A stretch of 64,000 nucleotides of DNA from Panopea generosa. Taxonomy: Eukaryota; Mollusca; Bivalvia; Adapedonta; Hiatellidae. The stretch lies in assembly GCA_029582155.1 (NCBI GenBank), contig CM055897.1, positions 94,222,046 to 94,286,045 of the forward strand, in the 5' to 3' direction. Position 1 is the first letter of the stretch. Each line of letters begins with the position of its first letter. Of this stretch, positions 37,001 through 52,000 are shown in pieces. Position numbers and translations under genes: made by a program. The notes beneath the pieces are model-generated. The model was given only the letters and a program-made list of their open reading frames with translations. It did no database searches and was not told where the DNA came from.

Positions 37001-40000
37001 CTGAAATTAACTTTTGATATTTTCTGAAAGGTGTTTTTGTTATTCTGATAAAACTGTTCTCACAATATATACAATAGGATCAAAACCATAGTGACTCAAG
37101 ACAGTGATGATATAACCATAGGATCTGAGAACTGACTGCATTATCAATTTATGATCCATTTAAAATGAATATATCGGGATTTTTAAAAATGTTAAAATTG
37201 GCTAATAACATTTTTTTTAAATACATGCCTATATATATATATTTATATACATCACTGACCTCGTAATGCCAAAAGGATATATATTTAAACATGACATCGA
37301 GGATTTCAGTTTAGAGGGGCACAGTATGGACAAATAATCGATACTGATTTACAATGATATAATGTTAGATACAAGTACTTAAATGAATAATTGTACATTC
37401 AATTACCATTTCCATTTAAAAATAAAAATAAGCTTGATCACTTACAGTAGTGTGCAACCGAGGACACATTTACAATTCTGCTTGGTGCTGATTTCTTCAG
37501 TAGATCCAACAGAAGGTTTGTAAAAAGGAAATGGCCGAGATGGTTGGTACCAAATATCATCTCAAATCCATCCTCGGTCTTCCAGTGTGGAATCATGTGC
37601 ACACCTGTATGAATTATACAATTCTGTCAGGTAAGTTGTATAAACAAGAGGCCCACCTGTATCTGTATCGCTCTACACAACTTGTTCATTGTTATTACAG
37701 GAATGGTCAACACCATATTCGTACAAGGTTATCTTTAAAAGGGCAATTATTGAAGGAAATAAAAACAGTAAGTATCGTTTAATTATGAATTGGATCAGAT
37801 AAATCTAATAATTATTAAGTTGATATATAAATTTATGTGTTCAACTTATTGACCGTATTTTAACTGATTGATCATTTTATTTCCTCCAATTTTCAGGAGA
37901 GCATATAAATAATACAATGAAACAGATGAACAAGTACAAGTCAACATATCTACAAAAATGAACAATAAACATATTAAAGAAAAAATCACAATTATTATAT
38001 GTACATGAATATGACTGCTATATATTCAGTTCAAATCATTTCAATTTTCTTATTCTGACAGCACAATCATCATAAATATTAGTATGTCATTTAATAAAAT
38101 GTAAACAAATATGAATATGTTCACCTGTTCAGACTAAGAATATCATACCTCGCACACAGGATTATAAAATGTTAAATAAACACTATATATTGAGATATTG
38201 GCTCAGACAAAACTTACAAGCTGATCCTAACCGATATTTCAGCATATAGTGAAACATGCTTATGATATTCGTCTTTTATGACATTCATATAGATAACCCT
38301 GTAAAATATAATATAACATAACATGTACCTTGTTTGAACGAAATCGAAAGTAAAGCAAGGCGATATTGAGAACATGGCAATATTTGGAGATAAAGTTAAC
38401 ACATGCAACCAACATCACATACAACCTTCAATGATCCTATAAGGATCAATAATTTATTTCAGTCCATTTAATAGTGACTGGATGTTTTACAATGTAAACA
38501 CACAAAACAAACTAACCCCTAAACAGCTGACCTTACCTAATTAGAAAATGAAGGTAATGTAAAAATAGTAACAAAAAACAATTAATAAAGAGAAATAAAT
38601 CAAATAATACTGATTTTTTTTTTTAAAATGGATCATGGACTTATAACAGTATACAATATATCAATGTTTGATTAAGATCCAATCAAAGATATACCATGCA
38701 TTGAATAATCAAGATGACAGACGGCGACCAAATTATCATGAAACAGTCCAAGATGGAAGGTTTAATTCAATAGTAAGTTGTAAAGATGTTTATTGATTCC
38801 AACATTTTGAGGTGCCTTGTAAATATATTAAGTTTAGTTAGAATAAGCTCAATGGTCCTTAATACAACATATATCATTGAAGTTAATAGCATTTACATAA
38901 TATTGAGTTTATTAACTTGATGGGATATCATAAATGCTCAAGAAATGGTGAATGATCAGTAAAGAAACAGGACCAAGAAAACAGATTCAATTAAGTCTGC
39001 CAGTTTCTTTCCTCAATAGCGGTCTGTGTTTCTGAAAGATACCTTTATCATATAAAACTGAGTCATCAATCCTAGATGCCAAGTGGCAGTCGTAAACAAA
39101 GTAGTCCGGAACTTTGACTCCGTGTTTTATCTTTTTTGTATCCTTTGAATCACAAGCTCAAATACAGAAAACTGTTACAAATGCATCTTCTCTCTAAGTT
39201 TTATGCCAATTCAAATGACACTTACTATACAACAGGTTCATGGTCTGAAAGTGAGCCTTTGGTCTTGGCATTTCAGCCTATAACTATTAAGTAACAGCAG
39301 CTACCTATAAATGTTTAACTATATCTAATTACCTATATATAGCTAATCTGATCACCTTGTTTCCGTAGTTCATCCTATGTTTTATTGTGTGCACTCTAGT
39401 ACCTACACTTTTCATTGACTCTTCACTAAACTTACATAGAAGTTATATAACTATAATATCTCAGTTACTGAACTGGCCAAATAATTTATATCCGAGTTGT
39501 GTCTCTTGAAATATAAATAATTGCACTATTTAACCTTGTGTGCACTCTTATAGCCACATTTTTCATTTGATCCTCTCCAACTTACACAGAAGTTATATAA
39601 CCCTAATATCTTGGACAAGTTCTTGAACTGGCCAATTCTGATAAATAAATTTAGAGTTACGGCCTTAGAAAAAATGGCACTGGTTGATTTTGTGTGCACC
39701 CTAGTTATTGTGTGCATTCTAGCACCCGCATTTTTCATTAGATCTTCATCAAACTTATATAGTAGTTATATAACCATAATATCTCACCAAGTTCTTGAAC
39801 CGGCCAGATAATTTATGTCAGAGTTAAAGCCCATGTGAATTGATCAAAGCTGACAACTAATGCCCTTATGCCTTTGAATTGTCAAAACACTTTTTGACAT
39901 AGTGTGTGCTTTAGCACCCACATTTTTAATTTGATTCTCACCAAACTTACACAGTAATAATATACCGTAAGAAATTGGACAAGTGCTTGAACTAGCTAAA

Positions 40001-43000
40001 TTGAATAATTAATGTCAGAGTTATGGCCCTTGAATTGTCAAATATTGAGTTATTTGATGTTGTGGGCACTCTATCACCCTCTGTTTTCATTTGATCTTCG
40101 GCAAACTTATACAGTAGTTATATAATTATAATATCTTGAACAATTCATGAACTGCCAAAATCGGATAATTGGTGTCAGAGTTATTGTCCTTGAATCATCA
40201 AAAATTGCATATATATTATTGTGTGTGTGCTATAGCACTCTCAGTTTTCATTTGATCTTGATCAAGCTAACATGGTAGTTATAATTTATAACCAAAATAT
40301 AGGTATGCTTTTTGATCTTATGTGCACTCTAGCACTCGCAGTTATCATTTAATCTTCATTTGATCCCTTTTTAGACCCCTGCTGGACCCTTTTGGATATT
40401 AAATCCCCTTTAAAAGACCCAGTCTAAACTTTTATGACTAAGCAATGCTTCAGACGTCAATATAATTTGAATAATACCAAAAATGGATGAGAAAAAAACA
40501 TAAATTCCTGTTTTCCCAAATTTGGTTGGTCGGTTCTTGAGAAAAAGATTTTGACCCTAGTGGTCAAGGCTTGATCAAATCTGGCAGAAATTAGGTAATT
40601 TAATCTTCACCAATTTTACACAGTAGTTATATAATTATACTATTAGACAGGTTTTCAAGCTGGCCAAATCAGATAAATATTGTTGAAATTATTATGGCAC
40701 ATGAATTGTCAAAAATTTAGTTATTGAAGTAATGTGCACTCTAGCACCTGAAGTGTTCATTTGATATTCACCAAACTTACACAGTAGTTATACATTTCTA
40801 TAATATCTCAACTGATCAAATTTAAATGTCTGAGGTATGGCCTTGCATTATCAAAAAATTACCTTCTTTGGTATTGTCTCCTCTGCCACAGGTGAGCGCT
40901 TTAGGGTCAATTTGGCCCTCTTGTTTTAGTTATTCTTGCATTTCCTATGTTCCAACATATGCCATACCCAACCACCTCAGCCTGCTAAATTTACATCCTG
41001 CTCATTTGTATCTTCACTTTTTGTTTAACCTTCATCTTGATTCTATTTCAACTAACGCAGTCATAACCTTTTTGAGTGCAAAAGAAAAACAACCTGCTTT
41101 CACTGTCACTTCTTTTCAAATTTTGAGAATTATTTGTGTTCACATAGTATTCCTATGTAAAAACTAAAATCCTCTAACTGGACCCCAATGAACACAAGCT
41201 CCTTTATTTGAATAAACTTGAAACCTTTACTCATGGGGTCCATTTATACCAAATATGAATAAATTTGGCTGATTTGTTCTTGAGAATTTTTTTTTTAGAA
41301 ATTCACAATTTTATCCCTTTTTGGCCCCTGCTGATTGTATTAAATTCCCTTTAACCACCCAGTCTCAACTGTAATAACTTAACAATGCCCCAGACATCAA
41401 GAAGTTTGAAATATGCCTAAAACAAATGAGAAAAACATATTTTCTGTTTTCCCATAGAATTCCTATGTAAAAATCAAAGTCCCCTTACTGGGTCCCAGTG
41501 AACCCTATCTCCTTTGTTTGAACAAACTTGAAACATTTAAACCAAATATAAACACTTTTGACTGATAGGTTCTTGGGAATAAGATTTTTAAATGAAAATG
41601 TCCCTATGTTAAACTGATAATATTCCCCGAGCCAGGACCAATTTTGACTCTAGGGTCATGGTTTGAAAAAAATCTGAGAGAAACTGATAAAATGATACTA
41701 CATGCAAAGTATCAAAGCCCTAGGCCTTGCACTTTTGGAGAAGAAGATTTTTGAAAATTCACAATTTTATCCTTTTTTCCCTTATGGATATTAAATCACC
41801 CTTTAAGGACCCAGTCTCAACTGTTATGACCAATCAATACCATTCGCATTATATCAGACCGCATTATAACGGGACCACAGTGTACTTTAGATCTCAAAAT
41901 TATTAAAATTATTCTAAAAAATAGATGATAAAAAGAGAATTTACTATTTTCCAATAATATTCTTGTGTAAAAATCAAAGTCCCCTCACTAGGACTCAATA
42001 AATCCTAACCCCTTTTATTGAACAAAATAAAAATCCTACTCATAGGGGTCATTTATGCCAAATATGAATGAATTTGACACATCAGTTTTTGAGCAGAGAC
42101 AATTGATCCCTTTTTAGACCCCTGCTGGCCCCTTTTTGATATTAAATCCCCTTTAAAAGGCCCAGTCTCAATGTTTATGACTAAGCAATACTTCAGACAT
42201 CAATATCATCTGAATAATACCAAAAATGGATGAGAAAAAAATATAATTTCCTTTTTTCCCATTATATTCCTATGTAAAAATCAAAGTCCCCTTACTGGGC
42301 CCAAATAGACCATAGCCCCTTTATTTGAGCAAACACAAGAAACCACTATTCATAAAGATCAATTATACTTAATATGAACAAATTTGGCTGGTCGGTTCTT
42401 GAGAGAAAGATTTTGACCCTAGTGGTCAAGGCTTGATCAAATCTGACACACTGATTAGGTGATACTACATACAAAATATCAAAGTTTCAGGCCTTGCACT
42501 TTCAGAGAAGATTTTGAAATTTGAAAAAAAAACACCAGGGCAAGGTCAAATTTGATTCTAGGGTAATGATTTGAACAAACTTTAGAGAGTTTCTTGTAAC
42601 AATGCTTCACACCAAATTTTGTGAAAATCTGTCCATTGGTTTCAGAGAAAAAGTCGTTTGATGCAAAAGTCAACGACGGACACAGGGCAATCAGAATTGC
42701 TCACTTGAGCTTGCTAAGGTGAACTAAAAATCACACTAAAATACTTGTTACATCTCAGGTGTTATAACATGCTGTTCCTGTATCCACATGCATAGCCAAT
42801 TTCTTTATTGCTCAGTCCATGGCGTTTTAAGAGGGGGATACTGATTTTTTTGTTATCATATATTATTTATTCATAAACTAGTTTACAGATACTGAAACAC
42901 GTACCAGCATTATTTATCAGTACGTCCAGTCTTGGTTCTTTGTCTATAACTTCTTGTGCACATTTTCTTACAGATTTCAGCGATGCCAGGTCCAATATAT

Positions 43001-46000
43001 AAACCACAACATTCATATTGCCTGTAGATTTTTTGATGTCTTCAGCTGCTCTTTCTCCTTTTGTTATGTCACGACAAGCAAGCAGAACTCGTGCACCTGT
43101 CAGGGTAATGAATAGTTGATGGATCTTTTAATAAGATATATGATAATATTTATACACGTTTCGTGTGTGTTGATGTTTTTAAACACTCTGACAACTTAAA
43201 TAAATGCATGATGTACAGCATTAAATTACTTAGCAGAAAAATACTTAGTAACTGTAACATGACATACTATTTTTTCATAGTAAGACTGATTATTAAACAA
43301 TGACCTCTACTTGCTAGATCCCTGGCTGTTTCCCTGCCTATCCCTGTGTTGCCTCCAGTGATGAGCACTGTCTTGTTGTTCAGCTGGACCCGGCTCCGAC
43401 ACATCACTGCCACTCCATATCTCTTCCATACGGCCAGTCCAATTACTATAAAATCAAGCAACAGTGTTTATACCCTTGTCCTAAAGTGTTATACTGATGG
43501 TTTGTAAAAGGTGTTTATGAGCGGTGTTTTGTGTAATTACATGATCCAGTGATACAAAATGCACATCTGATAAAACAAAATCCCGAAATCCACTAGCCTA
43601 CTGACATTTTTATATATATACATACAAAAATCATAAAACATTGATATATGGGCAAATCCCTGAAGTAAGGTGCTGTCTATTTTTAGAATGGAAATTTTGT
43701 TTCAAGTTTACCACTCCAATTCAAATATCTATTTAGTTTTGTTTTTCCTAGTCATTTGGATTTTATTTATTAATGATAATGAGATGCTTTTTATATATTT
43801 CTAAAAATATTTTATTTTTTATGATATTTATAGTATTTTCAAGATGAGTTCAAACTTAATTTGTGTTTATACTATATTAGAGTGTTGATAATTATATGAT
43901 GGACTTGTAAACTAACTTTATCATCCTTAGAAAATTTGTGTTGTTTTGTTCATACCGTTACAAGACTATAGTCTAGACAGCTCTAAATGTCACGTATAAT
44001 ACATGAGGAAAAAACCTCTTCAAAACAGAACTGGAATAACAGTAGCAACATCCGAATAAAACATTTCTACACCATAATGTAATGAGACCACATCACAGTA
44101 ACAATTCATCGAACACAAGGTCTAGTTATTGATCAGTTGTTGATTAAATAGCAATTGTAGTTTTAAAAGAATGTGGACAGGAGGGGCATAATTCATATAA
44201 ATTAATACATGTGCAGCTGAATATCAACCCCACGCAGGCGCTTAGCGTGACAACTTTGGAAGTTATTCAGGGCAAGGCGTGCGCGGGGAACTTCCTCCGC
44301 AACAGTTTTTTTAAATAGAAGTAGAAATGATGACTTTTTTTTGTTCAGATTTTATGCTTCATTTGGCTAGAACACATTACTTAAAAACTATTTACCTACA
44401 TCGGGAAATGTCGGCCCAGATTGCACTCTTACTTAGGTCGATGTTTTACATAAAGGACACAGTGAACACCTTTGCTATATGCATGGAACAGTTCATGCCG
44501 AAACTTTTATGTAACTATTTGTAACCCCCTCCTGTTGCATTTCTATTACTTCTCTCTACTTTTAGTATTTTCAATATTTAAGCCCCCTAAGTTTCGTTTC
44601 AAATATTACTCAGCTGAGTACCTGCTATGAAAGGACTTGTGTATATACATTTATAAAGAATCAGGCAGCGACTGTTCGAGTTATTGACCTACTGTTAACT
44701 AAAATATAACTTTTAAATTACCATGTCTCAGGTAACACTCGAAATGTGGAGATGAATTTCAATCCAATGGAAGTTATTGTGATGAGGAATAGTGTGCACT
44801 AGTTTAAAATGAAAAGGGCAACACTTGTTTGTGTTGTTGGCAAGCGGGTGTTATACACGGGATGCCGACGTCGACAAATGGATGATCCAAAATTACAAAG
44901 GCATCATAATAACAGCAAACATCATCTTATTATTATAAGACTACAACACCATCACAACAGTCAACTAACCACACGACTACAGAAATAATTACATCGACTT
45001 GTTATAACAATTAAAGTGACTACATCGTTATGGCAACTGACCACATTACAACATAGAGTGACTACATCATTATGGCAACTGACCACACCGCACTATAAAT
45101 TGACAATATCATTATGGCAACTGACCACATTAAAACATAAAGTGACTACATCGTTATGGCAACTGACCACATTACAACATAAAGTGACTAAATTGTTATG
45201 GTAACTGACCACATTACAACATAAAGTGACTACATTGTTGTGGCAACTGACCACATCAAGACATAAGTGACAATATAGTTGTGGCATCTGACCATTTTGT
45301 AACATAAAGTGACTACATCATTATGGCAACTGACCACACCACAACATACAGTGACTACATCACTATGGCAACTTAACACACCGCAGCATAAAGTGACTAC
45401 ATCGTTGAGGCAACTGACCACATCGAGACATAAGTGACTACATCATTGTGGCATCTGACCACATTGTAACATAAGGTGACTACATTGTTATGGCAAGTTA
45501 TGGCAACTGACTACATCACAACATGAAGTGACTACATTGTTGTGGCAACTGACCACACCACAACATAACGTGACTACATCATTGTGGAAACTGACCACAT
45601 TGTAACATAAAGTGATAACATCATTGTGGCAACTGACCATATCGCAACATAAAGTGATTACAACATTGCGGCAACTGACCACATCTCAACATCAAGTGAC
45701 TACATCGTTATGGCAACTGACAACATCACTTCATAAAGTGAATACATCGCTGTGGCAACTGACCGCATCATAACATAAAGTGATTACATCGTTGTGGCAA
45801 CTGACCACATCACAACATAAAGTGACTACATCACTGTGGCAACTGACCACATTACAACATAAAGTGACTACATCGTTATGGCAACTGACCACATTACAAC
45901 AAAAAGTGACTACATTGTTATGGTAACTGACCACACCGCATCATAAAGTGACTACATCATTATGGCAACTGACCACACCGCAACATAAAGTGACTACATC

Positions 46001-49000
46001 GTTATGGCAACTGACCATACCACAACTTAAAGTGACTACATCGTTATGGCAACTGATCACACCACAACATAAAGTGACTACATTGTTGTAGAAACTGACC
46101 ACATCGAGACATCATTGTGGCATCTGACCACATCCTAACATAAAGTGACTTCATCGTTACGGCAACTGACCACACCTCAACATAAAGTGACTACATCATT
46201 GTGACAACTGACCACATAGAGACATAAGTGACTACATCCTTGTGGCATCTGACCACATCGTAACACAAAGTGACTGCATCGTTATGGCAACTGAGCACAT
46301 TTCAACATAAAGTGACTACATCGTTATGGCAACTGACCACACCTCAACATAAAGTGACTACATCATTGTGACAACTGACCACATAGAGACATAAGTGACT
46401 ACATCCTTGTGGCATCTGACCACATCGTAACACAAAGTGACTGCATCGTTATGGCAACTGAGCACATTTCAACATAAAGTGACTACATCGTTATGGCAAC
46501 TGACCACATCGCAACATAAAGTGACTACATCATTGTGACAACTGACCACATAGAGACATAAGTGACTACATCATTGTGGCAACTGACCACATTTCAACAT
46601 AAAGTGACTACATCGTTATGGCAACTGACCACATTGCAACATGAAGTGACTACATCGTTATGGCAACTGACCACAACGCAACATAAAGTGACTACATCAT
46701 TGTGGCAACTGACCACACCACAACATAAGGTGACTATATTGTTATGGCAACTGACCACGACACAACATAAAGTGACTACATCATTGTGACAACTGACCAC
46801 ATAGAGACATAAGTGACTACATCGTTGTGGCATCTGACCACATTTCAACATAAAGTGACTACATCGTTATGGCAACTGACCACATTGCAACATGAAGTGA
46901 CTACATCGTTATGGCAACTGACCACAACGCAACATAAAGTGACTACATCATTGTGGCAACTGACCACACCACAACATAAGGTGACTATATTGTTATGGCA
47001 ACTGACCACGACACAACATAAAGTGACTACATCATTGTGGCAACTGACCAAATAAAGACATAAGTGACTACATCATTCTGTCATCTGACCACATTGTAAC
47101 ATAAAGTGACTACACTGTTATGGCACGTTATGGCAACTGACTACATCACAACATGAAGTGACTACATCGTTATGGCAACTGACCACATCGCAACATAAGG
47201 TGACTACATCGTTATGGCAACTGACCACAACGCAACATAAAGTGACTACATCGTTGAGGTATCTGACCACATCATAACATCAAGTGACTGCATCGGTATG
47301 GCAACTGAGCACATTTCAACATAAAGTGACTACATCGTTAAGGCAACTGACCACATCGCAACATTAGGTTGACTACATCGTTATGGCAACTGACCACAAC
47401 GCAACATAAAGTGACTACATCATTGTGACAACTGACCACATAGAGACATAAGTGACTACATCGTTGTGGCATCTGACCACATTTCAACATAAAGTGACTA
47501 CATCGTTATGGCAACTGACCACATCGCAACATGAAGTGACTACATCGTTATGGCAACTGACCACAACGCAACATAAAGTGACTACATCATTGTGGCAACT
47601 GACCACATCGCAACATGAAGTGACTACATCGTTATGGCAACTGACCACAACGCAACATAAAGTGACTACTTCATTGTGGCAACTGACCACACCACAACAT
47701 AAGGTGACTACATTGTTATGGCAACTGACCACGACACAACATAAAGTGACTACATCATTGTGGCAACTGACCAAATAAAAACATAAGTGACTACATCATT
47801 CTGTCATCTGACCACATTGTAACATAAAGTGACTACACTGTTATGGCACGTTATGGCAACTGACTACATCGCAACATGAAGTGACTACATTGTTGTGGCA
47901 ACTGACCACACTGCAACAGTAAGTGACTTTATCGTTGTGGCAACTGACTACATCGTTGTGGCAACTGACCACATTGTAACATAAAGTGATTACACCATTA
48001 TGGCAACTGACCACATTGTAACATAAAGTGACTACATCATTGTTGCAACTGACCGCATCACAACATAAAGTGATTACATCGTTATGGCAACTGACCTAAT
48101 CACAACATAAAGTGACTAGATCATTATGGCAACTGATCACATCACTACATAAAGTGACTACATCGTTGTGGCAACTGACCACATCTCTACATTAAGTGAC
48201 TTCATCATTATGTCAACTGACCACATCGCTACATAAAGTGACTACATTGTTGTGACAACTGACTACATTGCTACATAAAGTGACTACATCATTGTGGCAA
48301 CTGACCACATCGTAACATAAAGTGATAACATTGTTGTGGCAACTGACCACATTGTAACATAAAGTAAGGACATTGTTATGGCAACTGACCACATCGTAAC
48401 ATAAAGTGACTACATCATTATGGCAACTGACTACATCACTACATAAAGTGACTACATCATTGTGGCAAATGACCACATCTCTACATTAAGTGACTACATC
48501 ATTATGGCAACTGACCACATCGCTATATAAAGTGACTACATCGTTGTGACAACTGACTACATTGCTACATAAAGTGACTACATTATTGTGGCAACTGACC
48601 ACATCGTAACATACAGTAATGACATTGTTATGGCAACTGACCACATCGCAACATAAAGTGACTACATCATTATGGCATGTTATGGTTACTGACTACATCT
48701 CAACACGAAGTGACTACATCATTGTGACAACTGACCACATCGCAACATAAAGTGAATACATCATTGTGGCAAATGACCACATCGCTACATAAAGTGATTA
48801 CATCGTTATGGCAACAGACCACATCCTAACATAAAGTGATGAGAACGTGACAACTTACCCAATCGTGACATAAAGTTAAAGTTTGTTATGACAACTATAT
48901 ATACAATATACATAACCACATCGTATTGTAAAGTAACAATAAACAGTAAACTATAATATAACATGATTGGCTGACCAGGTCAATTATAATCTGCTCACCA

Positions 49001-52000
49001 AAATGACCAGTTCAAAGCTTGAGGGTAAATAAAAACTTAAACTTGACTTGTATAATACATATGATTGGCTTACTGGGCCCCTTGTATAATAAATATGATT
49101 GGCTGACCGGGCCACTTGTATAATACATATGATTGGCTGACTGGGCCACTTGTATAATACATATGATTGGCTGACTGGGCCACTTGTGTGATATATATGA
49201 TTGGTTTACTGGGCCCCTTGTATAATATTTATGACTGGCTTACTGGGCCACTTGTATAATATACATGATTGGCTGACTGGGTCACTTGTATAATATATAT
49301 GATTGGCTTACCAGGCCACTTGTATAATATTTATGATTGGCTTACTGGGCCACTTGTATAATACATATGATTGGCTGACTGGGCCACTTGTATAATATTT
49401 ATGATTGGCTTACTGGGCCACTTGTATAATATATATGATTGGCTGACTGGGCCACTTGTATAATATATATGATTGGCTTACCAGGCCATTTGTATAATAT
49501 TTATGATTGGCTTACTGGGCCACTTGTATAATACATATGATTGGCTGACTGGGCCACTTGTATAATATTTATGATTGGCTTACTGGGCCACTTGTATAAT
49601 ATTTATGGTTGGCTTACTAGGCCACTTGTATAATATATATGATTGGCTGACCGGGCCACTTGTATAATATATATGATTGGCTGACCGGGCCCCTTGTATA
49701 ATATTTATGATTGGCTGACCGGGCCACTTGTATAATACATATGATTGGCTGACTGGGCCACTTGTATAATATTTATGATTGGTTTACTGGGCCACTTGTA
49801 TAATACATATGATTGGCTGACTGGGCCCCTTGTATAATATTTATGATTGGCTTACTGGGCCACTTGTATAATACATATGATTGGCTGACCGGGCCACTTG
49901 TATAATACATATGATTGGCTGACTGGGCCACTTGTATAATATTTATGATTGGCTTACTGGGCCACTTGTATAATACATATGATTGGCTGACCGGGCCACT
50001 TGTATAATACATATGATTGGCTTACCGGGCCACTTGTATAATATATATGATTGGCTGACAGGGCCCCTTGTATAATATATATGATTGGCTGACCGGGCCA
50101 CTTGTATAATATATATGATTGGCTTACCGGGCCACTAGTATAATATATATGATTGGCTTACCGGGCCACTTGTATAATATATATGATTGGCTTACCGGGC
50201 CACTTGTATAATATATATGATTGGCTGACAGGGCCCCTTGTATAATATATATGATTGGCTGACCCGGCCACTTGTATAATATTTATGATTGGCTTACCGG
50301 GCCACTTGTATAATATATATGATTGGCTGACCGGGCCACTTGTATCATATATATGATTGGCTGACCGGGCCACTTGTATAATATATATGATTGGCTGACC
50401 GGGCCACTTGTATAATACATATGATTGGCTGACCCGGCCACTTGTATAATACATATGATTGGCTGACCGGGCCACTTGTATAATATATATGATTGGCTTA
50501 CCGGGCCACTTGTATAATATATATGGTTGGCTGATCGAGCCACTTGTATAATACATATGGTTGGCTGACCCGGCCACTTGTATAATACATATGATTGGCT
50601 GACCGGGCCACTTGTATAATATATATGATTGGCTGACCGGGCCACTTGTATAATATATATGATTGGCTGACCGGGCCACTTGTATAATACATATGATTGG
50701 CTGACCGGGCCACTTGTATAATATATATGATTGGCTGACCGGGCCACTTGTATAATATATATGATTGGCTGACCGGGCCACTTGTATAATATATATGATT
50801 GGCTTACTTGGCCACTTGTATAATATATATGATTGGCTGACTGGGTCCCTTGTATAATATATATGATTGGCTTACCGGGCCACTTGTATAATATATATGA
50901 TTGGCTTACCGGGCCACTTGTATAATATATATGATTGGCTGACCAGACCACTTGTATAATATATATGATTGGCTTACTGGGCCACTTGTATAATATTTAT
51001 GATTGGCTTACCGGGCCACTTGTATTATATATATGATTGACTTACTGGGCCACTTTTATAATATTTATGATTGGCTTACCAGCCACTTGTATAATATATA
51101 TGATTGGCTTACTGGGCCACTTGTATAATATTTATGATTGGCTTACCACGCTACTTGTATAATATATATGATTGGCTTACCGGGCCACTTGTATAATATA
51201 TATGATTGGCTGACCGGGCCACTTGTATAATATATATGATTAGCTTACCAGGCCACTTGTATAATATATATGATTGGCTTACTGGGCCACTTGTATAATA
51301 TATATGATTGGCTGACCGGGCCACTTGTATTATATATATGATTGGCTTACCGGGCCACTTGTATAATATATATGATTGGCTGACCGGGCCACTTGTATAA
51401 TATATATGATTGGCTTACCGGGCCACTTGTATAATATATATGATTGGCTGACCGGGCCACTTGTATAATATATATGATTGGCTTACTGGGCCACTTGTAT
51501 AATATATATGATTGGCTGACTGGGTCACTTGTATAATATATATGATTGGCTTACCAGGCCACTTGTATAATATATATTATTGGCTTACTGGGCCACTTGT
51601 ATAATATATATGATTGGCTTACCAGGCCACTTGTATAATATATATTATTGGCTTACTGGGCCACTTGTATAATATATATGATTGGCTGACAGGGCCACTT
51701 GTATAATATTTATGATTGGCTTACTGGGCCACTTGTATAATATATATGATTGGCTTACCAGGCCACTTGTATAATATTTATGATTGGCTTACTGGGCCAC
51801 TTGTATAATATATATGATTGACTTACCAGGCCACTTGTATAATATTTATGATTGGATTACCGGGCCACTTGTATAATATTTATGATTGGATTACCGGGCC
51901 ACTTGTATAATATATATGATTGGCTTACCGGGCCACTTGTATAATATATATGATTGGCTGACTGGGCCCCTTGTATAATATATATGATTGGCTTACCGGG

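Noticed and set aside
45010-50951. Repeat frames such as [10 protein letters not shown] and [13 protein letters not shown]
   Set aside because: They arise from the 42-bp and 34-bp arrays in intron 1 of the dehydrogenase gene.
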